This document shows positions 45,193 through 54,958 of a stretch of 64,000 nt of DNA, one piece after another. The notes below the pieces were generated by a model. The model worked only from the letters and a program-made list of their open reading frames with translations. It was not told the origin of the DNA and did not search any database. Source of the stretch: Acidobacteriota bacterium (GTDB lineage: Bacteria > Acidobacteriota > Terriglobia > Acidiferrales > UBA7541). Numbering within the stretch: position 1 is the stretch's first letter; the number at the start of each line of letters is the position of its first letter. The DNA lies in NCBI GenBank assembly GCA_003224525.1, contig QHZB01000183.1, forward strand, positions 1 through 64,000, given 5' to 3'. Made by a program: the position numbers and the translations under genes.

Positions 45193-45907
45193 GGGAGAGT
45201 GTAATCCGGGCAAACTCTAGCGGTGGCTTCGTTCCACTGGTATTGCATGACTGTGGCACGGAAGGGGGCGAAGCGTTGAACGGCCTGAATCCGCTGGGTG
45301 AGGAGGCCCGCCGAATTTCTGTATTGCGAGATCAGTTTGCCTTCGCGATCGGCAAAGCGTGAATGAACGTCGTTTCGAATGTATTCCGACACCACGCCTT
45401 TGCCGACGATCTTCTCGATCTGTCGCTTGATGCCGCAATAGCCGCTCGCCTCCTGCAGCGCATCTTGCAGAGTCGTACTCCACACTCTATCGTCGGAGAT
45501 CTCATAGCGCGCAAGCATCAACTGGTTGCGAAACTCAGCCTCGTGTTCGGGTCCGAAACCAAACTGTGCCCGAAGCTCCGCTTCGCAGGAAAGATCGCAC
45601 GTCGGATTGTTTTCTTCCCCTTCGAGATCGCTCAAGGAAATGACTTTTGCCGGCTTCGCAAGGTCATCTTCGGTGATTACTTTTTTTGATGAACGGCTTT
45701 CTGCAGGGGAGTCCGCTCAGTTGAGGTGTGAGGAGAAGGATTCAAGGCAGCTGTTGAAGACTGCTGCTCTTTAGAAAAAGGTGCAGGTTTCACACTGGGA
45801 TCCTGCGATTGCCGCGGCGGTGCCGCGACGGCCAGGCACGAGACAGCGATCAGCAACAGAACGAAGGTAAAAAAATAATGGGCACCGCGCACAGAGGCAA
45901 ACGGCAT
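45189..45907 (-). pseudogene. Secreted Cys-pair protein, copy 2, frameshifted at a T7/A7 run
   Basis: Start ATG at 45905-45907; signal peptide with FFTFVLLLIAVSCLAVAAP. The first frame ends in HQKK-stop at a run of seven T (45681-45687 on the plus strand). With eight, the protein continues KVITEDDLAKPAKV, NPTCDLSCEAEL and then a W...L...SGYC region to the C-terminus, 239 aa. KVITEDDL matches KVYTNEDI of copy 3 and RVFTNDDL of copy 1. The tail (about 120-239) is helical and charged. Function not known. A copy-2 and copy-1 overlap of four bases argues for a co-translated set. Confidence 0.65.
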
Positions 45908-45935
45908 TCGCCCGGGAAAACGGATGCGGCAGACA

Positions 45936-46702
45936 TCACGGATCAGCGGGGTCATCAGTGTCATCTGGAGGTCTGGGGACATTGATCGTGCAGGTGGCAT
46001 GAACGATTTTGTCGGCCTGCATATATTGGGACTGCAGATTGCCGGGCGAAGACTTCGCGATATGCGCGTTGGCGCGGTCCAGCGCGGCCTTTAGACGGTT
46101 CTGAATATCGCGGAACTTCGGTTCGTACTCGCGCTCGACGGCCAACTCGCTCGGTGTGATGTTGCGGGCGTCGGCAAATCGCTGGATGTCTTGTGTTTTC
46201 TTGGCGTGGGTCTCGCACGCCAGACCCTAGACGCCGATGATCTCCCCAAGAATTCCCTGCCAGGCAGCGTCGGCCTTTACGGCCTCAAATGGCATCGAGA
46301 AGCGCTAATTTCCAGCGAGGGCCGGAGCCACCATTCAGTCCCGCGCGCTGAGCAACTTGATCGAAGCAGGTGCGGTCGCAGGCATTCACTTGTTGGAGAA
46401 TGTCGCGCATACCCTCGATGGTGATGTCATGAGGGGGTGCGTCGATGTCCTCGTTGGTATAGACCTTGTGCGGCTTCGCGGAAGGCTTGGCCGGTGAATC
46501 AGGATTCGCGGTTGCCGGTTTGGCAGGCGCTTGCGGGCAATTTGCCGTGCAAGGCGCGGGAGTGGCGCTGCTCTGCGGCGAGGCACCAGCAGGATCGGGC
46601 GGTTGTGCGGAGGCGGACAGCCCGGCGGTCAAAAAGACGAATGCCAAGGCGAAAATCTTAGGGCGCTCGGAGGAAATTCTCCTTACTCACTCGCAATCTC
46701 AT
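45936..46702 (-). pseudogene. Secreted Cys-pair protein, copy 3, with two indels and a nonsense codon
   Basis: Removing one base from the CCC run near 46667 joins the ATG at 46700-46702 to PKIFALAFVFLTAGLSASAQ (signal peptide). Next, KPHKVYTNEDI and CDRTCF are readable to ALLDAI-stop (46285). Removing one base from the AAA run (46287-46289) continues EAVKADAAWQGILGEIIGV up to a TAG at 46227-46229, then GLACETHAKKTQDIQRF to the end at 45936, where an AVEREYEPKF helix and KIVHATCTINVP follow. Thus it is not functional as written. Repaired length 254 aa. Confidence 0.6.
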
Positions 46703-46900
46703 TTTACCGCATGCTGGCGGAGGCACGACGGGGAGTCATCCCTGGTTACCGTAAACGATATCAGTACCTTTGAAATGAAGAGCCGTTCGTTTGCCACAAG
46801 ACTTTCAGTACCTTGCGAATTAATCCGAGGAACTCAACTTCACAGTCCCGAAGATGGAGGAAGAGTAGGGCTGGCTTGCCGGCAAGGCCAATACAGATTC

Positions 46901-49108
46901 TCAATTCACGCCAAACACGTTGAAGGTGTAAATGAAATCCGGCCGGGCATCGCCACGCCCATCGGACACGCGAACGTAAAAAGTTACTGGAGTCGATCCA
47001 GTTCCAGGAACCTGGAAGGAGTAGTAGGGCTGCTGAATGTAGGTTGCTCCTGGTAGACCGTTGATGCAAGGCAAGTTATAAATCGTACCCGGCAAGGAAG
47101 ATCCTGGTACACAAGTCTGGTAGCGAGTTCCGCTCGAATCAACTATCTCCAGAACCGGCAACAAAGAATTTATCTCCGGGGGTTGCATGAAATCGTTGTT
47201 AGCAGCGACATACACTTGGACGACCGAGCCCGGAGCAGCACTCATCGAATACACGTCTATATCGGGACCCGCGGAACTCGGATCGCTGAAAGGACTAATG
47301 GATGCCAGGAGCGTGATATTGGAAAGGGGAGTCGCCTGTGCAATGGTGTCGTTGCGCGCCATCTGCCCACGGTCCTTAACCGTCCAGGTCAGTTGCTGCG
47401 AGGTCGTTTGGTGGAGACTTCCCGTATTCCCATCCGATACGTTCAAGGTGAATGTGTACACACCTGCTGTCGTGGGGGAGCCGGAGACAAATGCATCTCC
47501 ATTGGTAGAGGTGTTGAGACTCGTTCCTGGGGGCAGCGACCCAGGAGAGATGCTCCACTGATAGTTCGCGGCGCCGCCCATCACAAGTGGCCGTAGAAAA
47601 ACCGTGCTTGCCGTCGCAACTGTCGGCAGCGATGTAGTGTAAATGACGAGCTTGGGCGTCACATCTAGGGAGAAACTGTAGTAGGACGCGGTCAAGGGGG
47701 GACTGCTGCTGTCGTGTACGCCGATATTAGGGCTGGTAAAACTTGGGCCGTTTGGTGTCCCCCTGAGCGTCCCCGTGGTGGGATCAAATGTGAAGCCCGG
47801 AGGGGGAGTCCGATCGATGCTCCAAGTGTATGGCGGGAATCCGCCGGTCGTAGGGAAGGTAGTCGAATAGCTCTGATTATAGAGAATGGTTACCTGCGTG
47901 GGTCCGGTAAGCGTCATTGGGTCGCTGATGCGAATTTGGAAATCCTGGGTTGCAGTGCTCGGGGGCGAATAAGCGTCCGATACTTTCACGGTGAACTTGA
48001 AGAGCCCATCCTTTGTCGAGGAGCCGGTGACATTAAGGCCAGCGAAACTGAGGCCGTCCGGAAGCGCGCCACTTGTAACTGTGGCAGTGTACGGCGGGAC
48101 GCCATCAAAAACCACAAGATTGGCGGAGTAACCGAAACCTCGAGCAGAATCTGGCAGCGTCGTCGTGCTGATAGACACAGGAAGATTGATCGTTAGCGTC
48201 AAATACTCGCTGATCGTTGCCGGCTGGGGACTTGAGTCCGACACCTGGACCCAAAAAGTGGAATACCCGGTGGCTGAGGGTTTCCCGCTTATCAATCCAC
48301 TGCTTCCATCGAGCGAAAGGCCGGCCGGGAGTACCGATTGCGGCAGGATGCTGAAATGGTAGGGCAAGGTTCCACCTGCGACCGGAACGGGTTGCGAATA
48401 GGAAAAATTCACGATGCCCTGCGGCAAATTGTTACCCGTAAAGACGAGGTTGTTTTGGATCGTCAAAGTAAACGCTTGACTGGCTGTGAGGGTAGGCGTT
48501 TTGGTGTCGCTTGCCTGAATCGTGAATGCGTATTTTCCCGGGGCCGAAGGAGTGCCCTGCAGAGCCTGCGTTTTGTCTAGCGTCACCCCTGGCGGCAAAG
48601 AGCCGGAGGTGAGTGCAAACTGGATGGGCGGATATCCGCCTTGAGTATTGAACAGGGCTGAATAAGGAATGGCAGTATTTCCGTCCGGCAGGAGATTGGA
48701 AGAGAAAGTCAGTGGGGCAACACAGTCTAATTCAAGGCCGACTCCTCCGGTCTGTCCAGCAGCGTCTCTTACTGCGAATTGTGGGAACCAGGTGATATAG
48801 CACCCCGGAGCTGCCGTGCCGCTGATGGTTCCGTCGCTCACCAAAGCAAGGCCTGCGGGTAGGACCGAGGCGGCAGTTTGTCCAGGAAACAGTGCCAGTG
48901 TCCAAGTGTACGGCGGGGTTCCACCAGTCGCCTGGAGCTTTGTGGTATATGGGGTAATAGTTACAGCTTTGGGGAGACTTGTGGTGGTTACCGTCAATGG
49001 AGTCACCGGCCCGCCACCACCGGTGCTGCCTCCGCCGCAGCCGAGGAGCGTTAGCGCAGGCAACAAAGTCGCCGCGAGCAAACACCATCTTGTGGCTGGG
49101 CCCGTCAC
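46901..49108 (-). CDS. Lipoprotein with six Ig-like (He_PIG) repeats and a PPC-like C-terminal domain
   Basis: 735 aa. A lipoprotein signal ends in LTLLGCGGGS. Six repeats of ~90 residues follow, each with LP...G...Y, a GG-PPY core and a VSD-type end (e.g. GGTLPYHFSI, FWVQVSDSS; GGFPPYTWSI, IGVHDSS), the putative-Ig He_PIG pattern. The last ~135 residues resemble a pre-peptidase C-terminal beta-sandwich (NDTIAQATPL, DIDVYSMSAAPGSVVQVYV). Its ATG overlaps the stop of the metzincin gene by 4 bases, so it is translated with it. Surface-exposed adhesin-like or substrate-binding partner of the protease is an inference. Confidence 0.85.
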   Translation of the reverse strand: MTGPATRWCLLAATLLPALTLLGCGGGSTGGGGPVTPLTVTTTSLPKAVTITPYTTKLQATGGTPPYTWTLALFPGQTAASVLPAGLALVSDGTISGTAAPGCYITWFPQFAVRDAAGQTGGVGLELDCVAPLTFSSNLLPDGNTAIPYSALFNTQGGYPPIQFALTSGSLPPGVTLDKTQALQGTPSAPGKYAFTIQASDTKTPTLTASQAFTLTIQNNLVFTGNNLPQGIVNFSYSQPVPVAGGTLPYHFSILPQSVLPAGLSLDGSSGLISGKPSATGYSTFWVQVSDSSPQPATISEYLTLTINLPVSISTTTLPDSARGFGYSANLVVFDGVPPYTATVTSGALPDGLSFAGLNVTGSSTKDGLFKFTVKVSDAYSPPSTATQDFQIRISDPMTLTGPTQVTILYNQSYSTTFPTTGGFPPYTWSIDRTPPPGFTFDPTTGTLRGTPNGPSFTSPNIGVHDSSSPPLTASYYSFSLDVTPKLVIYTTSLPTVATASTVFLRPLVMGGAANYQWSISPGSLPPGTSLNTSTNGDAFVSGSPTTAGVYTFTLNVSDGNTGSLHQTTSQQLTWTVKDRGQMARNDTIAQATPLSNITLLASISPFSDPSSAGPDIDVYSMSAAPGSVVQVYVAANNDFMQPPEINSLLPVLEIVDSSGTRYQTCVPGSSLPGTIYNLPCINGLPGATYIQQPYYSFQVPGTGSTPVTFYVRVSDGRGDARPDFIYTFNVFGVN

Positions 49109-50562
49109 GTCGTTTGGCGCCTTCTGATCAGCTGTTCTCCCCGGAGCCAGATCGCCCGATAGGGCTCTAAGAGAGACGCACTCTCAAATGCATCAAATCT
49201 CGGCTGGGTCCCTTGCAGGGTGATGTTGAAGGAAGTTGTGGCGCCGGCAGTAATACTGACGGTGGCCGTCGACGAATATGCCCCCGGAACAGGGATTGGC
49301 GGATCAAGTGAGCCCACGCTCGACCCGCCCGCAAACCCCGAAAAAACCGATTCCACTTGTAAGGTGTAAGTGCCGGGCGGTAGTGGAATTTCAAAATGTC
49401 CAATCAAAGCCGGATCATGCGACCCGAAAGGATCGCCAAGATTGGAGCAAGTTTGCGGAGTGGGTGCGGCCGGATTCACACACGTCACCGTTTGTCCCAG
49501 GTTTCCCGTGAACAGATATCCTGAGACGGCCGACGCCGCATTGCGCCGGGGCGAACTGGTGTTGCGCGCAATGACGTTCACTCCTTGGGCAGGAGTCACG
49601 CCATCGGAGAAAAACACTGTTCCGCTGATTGTTCCGTAAGCCAGATTGAAACTTGTTTTTCCCACCGGTGGTGGAGATGTAACAGGATAGAGCTTTGAGA
49701 TCCACGCGGCGTCATCCACAGCGAGGATGGGCAATCCGGCGGTCGTCCTGGCGGTGCAAAGACCTAAAACAGGAAACATGAGAGGCATTCCCGCGTTGTC
49801 GTCTGTCGAGCAAGTTGGGACGCCGGTTTTGATGGCATTGAGCAGAACGTCCACATTGATTTGTGAATGTCCAAGACCGATAAAATGCCCGAACTCATGC
49901 GTGAAAGCCTGATCGAATTCAGCCGCGGTCAACTCGAAATTACCTGCGTTCGGATTGTTAATCACATCCTGAAATCTTCCGTTCAGGATGGCTCCTGCCG
50001 AAATGATTTTTCCTGTGGTCGGATTGAAAGCACACTGAAAGGCAAATCCAATGACCTCTGGAGGGAGACCAAGCCCATCGAAAATGCTGCCGTCCGCATC
50101 GAACATGATAGGGCTTTGGCCCCCGCCATTGCAGGAATTCGGATCCGGCGCCTGGCCGGTAACATCACCGGCGACGGCGAGAAAATCATTAACTGATTTG
50201 ACGTCACCGTTTGCGGGGAAGCTTCCGACCGCCAGCAGCCCACCTGCGTTGGTGAAAGAGAGACTGACCGTCGGCACCGCGGACCAATAGGCAAATAGTT
50301 TGTTCACCCTCGTGACGCTGGTAGGATTGTCGATGATCACGGGTCCGCCGTTGGGCTGTTGGCTGAGAGGTCCGCCGTCAACGCGGTATGCGATTGGCTT
50401 CGTGTTATCCCACAAAAGAGGCACACCAGAGACGCCTTCGGCTGGCCCGCCCACAGTGAGTGGCCCTCCTGCATATACCATTTCGGTTGGCAATAGGAAA
50501 AGGCTCAGCAGTATTGCCGTGCCCTTCTTCCACAAAGCACCGTTGCTTGCTCGCTCTCTCAT
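49105..50562 (-). CDS. Secreted metzincin-type zinc metalloprotease
   Basis: 485 aa with a signal peptide (KKGTAILLSLFLLPTEMVYAGG). The zinc motif HEFGHFIGLGH (HExxHxxGxxH) lies near residue 221, and MPLMFPV about 35 residues later may be the Met-turn. The pro-like region (30-200) and a C-terminal regulatory-like beta-sandwich (about 310-460, including GHFEIPLPPGTYTLQVESV) surround it. It probably cleaves an extracellular or periplasmic protein. It overlaps the upstream 217-aa gene and the downstream Ig-repeat gene by 4 bases each, so the three are one translational unit. Confidence 0.85.
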   Translation of the reverse strand: MRERASNGALWKKGTAILLSLFLLPTEMVYAGGPLTVGGPAEGVSGVPLLWDNTKPIAYRVDGGPLSQQPNGGPVIIDNPTSVTRVNKLFAYWSAVPTVSLSFTNAGGLLAVGSFPANGDVKSVNDFLAVAGDVTGQAPDPNSCNGGGQSPIMFDADGSIFDGLGLPPEVIGFAFQCAFNPTTGKIISAGAILNGRFQDVINNPNAGNFELTAAEFDQAFTHEFGHFIGLGHSQINVDVLLNAIKTGVPTCSTDDNAGMPLMFPVLGLCTARTTAGLPILAVDDAAWISKLYPVTSPPPVGKTSFNLAYGTISGTVFFSDGVTPAQGVNVIARNTSSPRRNAASAVSGYLFTGNLGQTVTCVNPAAPTPQTCSNLGDPFGSHDPALIGHFEIPLPPGTYTLQVESVFSGFAGGSSVGSLDPPIPVPGAYSSTATVSITAGATTSFNITLQGTQPRFDAFESASLLEPYRAIWLRGEQLIRRRQTT

Positions 50563-51212
50563 TTCGCCGACTTCGTCGCCGCGATCGTTCGAATCAAGCT
50601 CTTCAGCTGTTCCAGGGAGGCAGCCCCCACTCCCGGGTTCAGAATCATCGCCTGGATCTCTGGCTCGACTTGCACACTTCTGGCTTTCAGTTGGGAATCT
50701 AATCCTCGAAAAAGACCTGCGTTGCCAAACCCATTGGTCGCCATTAGCTTTCCATTGCTCGCTGACTCAATGCGGAAACGTCCCTGCTCCATTCCCGCGG
50801 GGCTAGTAAGGCCGAACTGGCTGGTCTTGTACAGAATCATCAGGAGGTGTTGTCCCGTCCGGTAGCCTAGTTCCTCTCGCAAATCCTTTCGATCGATAAC
50901 GGCCTGCCGAAACGTGTAACTGTTTGTGGTGCTGCCTTTCAATGTATCTTCAACGCGTATGGCGACGATGACAGTCATCAAGTTCTTCAATTGCGCATGC
51001 GGTTCGACCGTCACACTTGTGACCCATCCCTGGACGACTGTGTCCGACTCAAGAACGAGTTCCCCGAGGTTTCTTGACAGAGTAATGGCGTTGCTCTGGG
51101 CGCATGAAGAAACGCTGAACAATAGACTGCAAACACACAACGTTAGGATTGCGAGGGCATGCGAGTTGATGAGGTGGCGGGATCTAGCTGACCAGAAAGG
51201 GAGAGGCGTCAT
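50559..51212 (-). CDS. Secreted protein of unknown function, first gene of the metzincin operon
   Basis: 217 aa, not recognised. A signal peptide (ILTLCVCSLLFSVSSCAQSN) is followed by a beta-rich stretch (about 45-140: VVQGWVTSVTVEP, TVIVAIRVEDTLKG, GQHLLMILYKTS) and helical end (residues 190-217). The DTLKG and RTGQHLLMILYK pieces recall secreted proteins that accompany metzincins in Acidobacteria-like genomes, but no named family was assigned. ATG at 51210-51212 by track; the gene starts ~215 bases from the response regulator end. A 4-base overlap with the protease gene shows coupling. Confidence 0.7.
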   Translation of the reverse strand: MTPLPFWSARSRHLINSHALAILTLCVCSLLFSVSSCAQSNAITLSRNLGELVLESDTVVQGWVTSVTVEPHAQLKNLMTVIVAIRVEDTLKGSTTNSYTFRQAVIDRKDLREELGYRTGQHLLMILYKTSQFGLTSPAGMEQGRFRIESASNGKLMATNGFGNAGLFRGLDSQLKARSVQVEPEIQAMILNPGVGAASLEQLKSLIRTIAATKSAK

Positions 51213-51425
51213 GGGAACACCGCTAGACCCGGGGGAAGTCTACGCTACGTCGCCATGAGACTATCTTTCTATAAAGGCATTGTCAAGTATCGCAAGGGAC
51301 CAGGGGCTAAAGAAGAGCTGCGTTCTGTTGCGGTTGCGCAGGATTCAGGCAATTAAAAGGCTTCCGCACCACGAGTGATCGATTAGGTGGTGATAGATGC
51401 GCTCCCGTCAGAAGCCGAGACGCGA

Positions 51426-52091
51426 TCAAGATTGATCTATAAGCCGGTGGTGAATGGCATAGAGCGCCAATTCGAGGCGGTCGGAAACACCGAGCTTGTC
51501 GAAGATGTTGTGGAGATGGTTCTTGACGGTTTGTTCGGAAATGAAAAGCTTTTCGCCGATTTCCTTGTTGCGGAAGCCCTGCGCGACAAGCTGCACGATT
51601 TCTTTTTCGCGGTCGCTGAGCAACGGCTTTTCGCGGCGCGGACCTGATTCCGACGATTTCGAAAACGCCTTCATGACCTCGGCGGTCATGCGGTTATCGA
51701 GCCAGATTTCTCCGGCATGCACGCGATGAATGCTCTTCACCAGAAGATCGGTAGCGGACTGCTTCAGCACCACGCCTCGTGCGCCGAGACGCATGGCGCG
51801 AACGACGTCGCGATCGTCTTCCGCCGCGGTCAAAACGACGACGCGCGTGGGCAGCGTATCGAAATTGACTTCCTCGAGCACGGCCAAGCCGTCTTTATCC
51901 GGCATGCGCAGGTCGAGGAGAAGAATATCGGGCTTGAGCTTGGCGAGGAGCTTGATGCACTCCGCGCCGTTCTGGGCTTCCCCGACGATGGTGATATCTT
52001 CGTCGGCATCAAGAAGCTTCCTCAGGCCATCGCGAAAGATCGCGTGGTCATCGGCTAGTAGTACCCGTATCTGCTGTTTCGTTTTGGCCAT
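51426..52091 (-). CDS. NarL/FixJ-type response regulator
   Basis: 221 aa. Receiver domain has VLLADDHAIFRDG, the phospho-Asp in LLLDLRMPD and the switch region VVLTAAEDD plus Lys in VLKQSA. The C-terminal LuxR-type HTH shows LSDREKEIVQLVAQGFRNKEIGEKLFISEQTVKNHLHNIFDKLGV. It starts one base after the histidine kinase stop region, with the kinase upstream on the same strand, so they form a cognate pair. Target genes cannot be seen; adjacent metzincin operon could be controlled but this is only proximity. Confidence 0.93.
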   Translation of the reverse strand: MAKTKQQIRVLLADDHAIFRDGLRKLLDADEDITIVGEAQNGAECIKLLAKLKPDILLLDLRMPDKDGLAVLEEVNFDTLPTRVVVLTAAEDDRDVVRAMRLGARGVVLKQSATDLLVKSIHRVHAGEIWLDNRMTAEVMKAFSKSSESGPRREKPLLSDREKEIVQLVAQGFRNKEIGEKLFISEQTVKNHLHNIFDKLGVSDRLELALYAIHHRLIDQS

Positions 52092-52092
52092 A

Positions 52093-53763
52093 TCAACCGA
52101 GCGGAACTTCGATCGTTAGACGCGCTCCATGCCCCGGGTTCGACTCGACAGTCAAAACCCCTCCCACAGTTCGCGCGCGCTCCTTAATGGAAATGGGACC
52201 CAGCCGCAGACGATCCAATTCATCGCCGGTGAACCTGCCGGCAAAACTAAACCCCTCGCCATTATCATCCACTACGAGTACTAGACGGCTGTCATCCTGC
52301 GACAGTTTTACCACGACATGGGAAGCCTTGGCATGCTTTTTTATGTTATTGAGTGCTTCCCGGTAAATCTGGAAAATCTCACGGCAGACGCGGTCGGGAG
52401 CGCGTAGCTGTGCCGAATCGATCAACAAATCAAGAGCGACGGTGGATTCGTTGCGGTAGCGCTCGGCGAATCCGCGCATTAGGTCGACCAGATCGGCGCT
52501 CTGTACGCGGAGCGGCCGGAGGTCCGTGACGGTCTGGCGGAGCTCCGCACCCTCGTTCTTGACGGTCTGCTGGAGGCTAGCCAGGCCGCTGACGGCCTGG
52601 TCAGGGGCGGCGGGAAGCTGACGCCGCATGACGTCCAACTGGATTTCTATGCTCAAGAGGGTCTGAAGAATCCCATCGTGGAGGTCGCGCGCGATGCGGC
52701 TGCGCTCGGCCTCGATGGCGCGGGCGCGCAAGTGCCTCAAAAGAAAGATGTTTTCCAGAGCAGGAGAGATGTGCGCGGCGATGTTTTCGAACCACGCTAA
52801 GTCCTGCTTTTGGAATGGCTTACGTCCGTTGAGGAGGAAGATCCGGCCCGTTGCCTGACCTCCTTGATCGAAGGCTACGGTGGCAAAAGAAGTGACTTTC
52901 AGCTCCTGCTGAACGGGGCCGGGCAGCCGAGGGAGGTTCTTGAGGGTCCGGCCGTCGCGCCTGTCCCAGCCAAACCCGGAGCCAGATCCAGCCAGCGAGT
53001 TCCAGCAGATGGTGGCGTCCATATCATCCAGGAGGAAGCCGTCGGTGCGGGAAAGGGGCATGCTCTCCGGAACCAGACGCTCGCTTTCGCCTGCCTTCAT
53101 GCGCCAGAGAAAAATGCGCTCGAGATCCGTGTCGCGGTAAAGCATTAGAGCCTCTGCGGCGCCAAAGGTGGTCGCAAGTTCTTCGAGGAACAGGCGCAGC
53201 GATTCAGCCAGGCCCTGATCCACTTGTATCGTTGCACTGAGGCGCGAGAAAAACTCAATCTGCGAAGCGAACCGGCGGTTGCGATCGCCCAGAAAAGCGA
53301 GGCCCGCGCCACCTGCAAATGTGCCGACGGTAAGGCCCAGCCAGGAAACGACGCGCATCCAATGAATGTCCCCTTTCACGGCGGTGAGCAATACCAGAAT
53401 CAGGGAAAGCGCACCAGCCAGCGGCAGCGTCAGTTCCAGGCCCCAACGAATGCCCGCGGCGTAACAAAGAAACATGTACGGGAACCAAACCGGAACCGTG
53501 GAAGGACTGGTGTACATGAAGAAGCCCAGAGCGAGAAGATCGCAGGCCAAGGGCAGGTGCCAGGAACGTTTGCGCAACAGGCGTTCAATCTGTGTAATGA
53601 GGAGTGCGGCGAGCAGATAAGCAATTAGAAAAGAAGCGGAACGGTGTGCTCCGCGCGAGGGCGGCTGCTCAAGCACCGCAAGCAGCGCCAGCAAAATAAA
53701 AATCGGGCGGGCATAAACGATCTGCCGCTCGAAATGGTGCCGGTCCGTTTGATGGGAGCTCAT
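52093..53763 (-). CDS. Membrane histidine kinase, HisKA_3 (NarX/LiaS/DesK-like)
   Basis: 556 aa. Five to six N-terminal membrane helices (about 15-150) with no large periplasmic loop, a GAF-like domain (about 180-335), then the dimerisation/phosphoacceptor ERSRIARDLHDGILQTLLSI (HisKA_3, His near residue 359) and an HATPase_c with NNIKKHAKASHVVV, VDDNGEGFSF and GHGARLTIEVP. The membrane-embedded sensor implies detection of a membrane-derived or lipophilic signal. ATG at 53761-53763. It partners the response regulator that starts one base after its stop. Confidence 0.92.
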   Translation of the reverse strand: MSSHQTDRHHFERQIVYARPIFILLALLAVLEQPPSRGAHRSASFLIAYLLAALLITQIERLLRKRSWHLPLACDLLALGFFMYTSPSTVPVWFPYMFLCYAAGIRWGLELTLPLAGALSLILVLLTAVKGDIHWMRVVSWLGLTVGTFAGGAGLAFLGDRNRRFASQIEFFSRLSATIQVDQGLAESLRLFLEELATTFGAAEALMLYRDTDLERIFLWRMKAGESERLVPESMPLSRTDGFLLDDMDATICWNSLAGSGSGFGWDRRDGRTLKNLPRLPGPVQQELKVTSFATVAFDQGGQATGRIFLLNGRKPFQKQDLAWFENIAAHISPALENIFLLRHLRARAIEAERSRIARDLHDGILQTLLSIEIQLDVMRRQLPAAPDQAVSGLASLQQTVKNEGAELRQTVTDLRPLRVQSADLVDLMRGFAERYRNESTVALDLLIDSAQLRAPDRVCREIFQIYREALNNIKKHAKASHVVVKLSQDDSRLVLVVDDNGEGFSFAGRFTGDELDRLRLGPISIKERARTVGGVLTVESNPGHGARLTIEVPLG

Positions 53764-54082
53764 GCGCGGGGACGCGTGTCCTATGCTTTTAGTCTAGCAA
53801 GCTGCGCGAAGTTCGTGGCACCGCGGTTTCCAGGCTGCAACGGGAGCAAAGTGGGGTGATCGATTGCCGGCCCTGTTCAAGCGTGTTACTTGTCGGGGTC
53901 AGGGTGCCCAGGCTGTAGGCGCCGAGAACAACGGAGACAAGTTTTTTGCCTTGCGTCCGAATCACTCTCGTGCGGTTGGGGCGCCCCGGAATCAGTTTCC
54001 GGGCCTATTCGGAGTTCCCCGGCGCTCGAGTTTGCGCTCCTGCTCCATGGCAGTCGAGGTTCACCATTCTCCTGTGCGGCCA
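53764..54082. other. 319-base gap with no supported gene
   Basis: Short frames on both strands show no family. A minus-strand frame ending KTCLRCSRRLQPGHPDPDK (53886-54083) has one Cys-x2-Cys but no other zinc-ribbon feature. No promoter or terminator with good structure was seen. Confidence 0.4.
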
Positions 54083-54958
54083 TCAGCGAATGGGAGTCTT
54101 TCCGAGGACCTTAGGCGGCCGAGCAACGACATTGATACTGGCGCCATCGGGGATCAGCGCTTGGAGCTCGTGAACCTGGAGCAAAACTGTCTTCCCTGTG
54201 CTCGCGTCCTCCAGCGAATAGTCCGCATCTTGCAAAAGGGCAACCAGCGCGGCAAATCCGTGACTTTGCTCGTCCTGAACGTAAGGCGACATCTCCATAA
54301 GCAAAGTAGGCCGAAACCGGGCCAAAGTTTTCGCTCCTCCCTTCAGGACCGGATATTCATGACCGTCGACGTCGATCTTAATAACATCGAGGCGATCGAC
54401 ACCTTGACCTTCGACGAACCCGTCCAGAGTGTCGACACGAGCGTTCGACGCGGTGCTGAGACGCCCGCGAAGTTTAGGGTGCACTGTTTCCTTTGCCAGT
54501 AGTGGCCAGCTTGCGTAGATCGTCGGTGGGAGCTGGGCCTCGATCTCTGCGGCTAGAAGAATTTGGTGAGCGTGAGTGCGCGATTCGAGTTCCGGGTTGA
54601 GGGCCAGGTTGCGCTTCAGTTTCGCGAACGCGAAGTCCGAGGGTTCGATCGCGAAGACACGGCCTGCAGGCCCGACACTTCGCGCAAGCCCGAGAGTGTG
54701 CGCGCCGATGTTGGCTCCGATATCAAAGACTACGCTGCCGGGAATGACCAGCTTCTGGAGAGCGCGGACCGTGGAGCGCTCAAACGCGCCGAGCAGATAA
54801 ATGGAGAAATCAATTCCTTCCCGCAGGTCCAGACACCACTTGATGCCCCCGCGTTCCGCACTGACGCAGTCGTCCCTGCCCAGAACCGCGCGCCCCATAG
54901 CAATGGCCCGGTAGGCCAGGCCAGCCATCGCGATTTTCGTCTTGGTCGTGAGAATCAT
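54083..54958 (-). CDS. FkbM-family methyltransferase
   Basis: 291 aa. The SAM-binding region is visible: VVFDIGANIGAHTLGLARSV (glycine motif) and FAIEPSDFAFAKLKRNLALN; the FkbM half continues DTLDGFVEG...DVIKIDVDGHEYPVLKGG. Members O-methylate sugars in glycans or polyketides. ATG at 54956-54958. It lies at the end of a glycan cluster, 150 bases from the fused methyltransferase/glycosyltransferase gene on the same strand. The sugar substrate is unknown. Confidence 0.88.
   Translation of the reverse strand: MILTTKTKIAMAGLAYRAIAMGRAVLGRDDCVSAERGGIKWCLDLREGIDFSIYLLGAFERSTVRALQKLVIPGSVVFDIGANIGAHTLGLARSVGPAGRVFAIEPSDFAFAKLKRNLALNPELESRTHAHQILLAAEIEAQLPPTIYASWPLLAKETVHPKLRGRLSTASNARVDTLDGFVEGQGVDRLDVIKIDVDGHEYPVLKGGAKTLARFRPTLLMEMSPYVQDEQSHGFAALVALLQDADYSLEDASTGKTVLLQVHELQALIPDGASINVVARPPKVLGKTPIR

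Noticed and set aside
46661..46900. Small genes between copy 3 of the Cys-pair family and the Ig-repeat lipoprotein
   Set aside because: Only short frames with no start signal or family; the stretch holds the presumed 5' end of copy 3 and a gap of ~200 bases with nothing supported.
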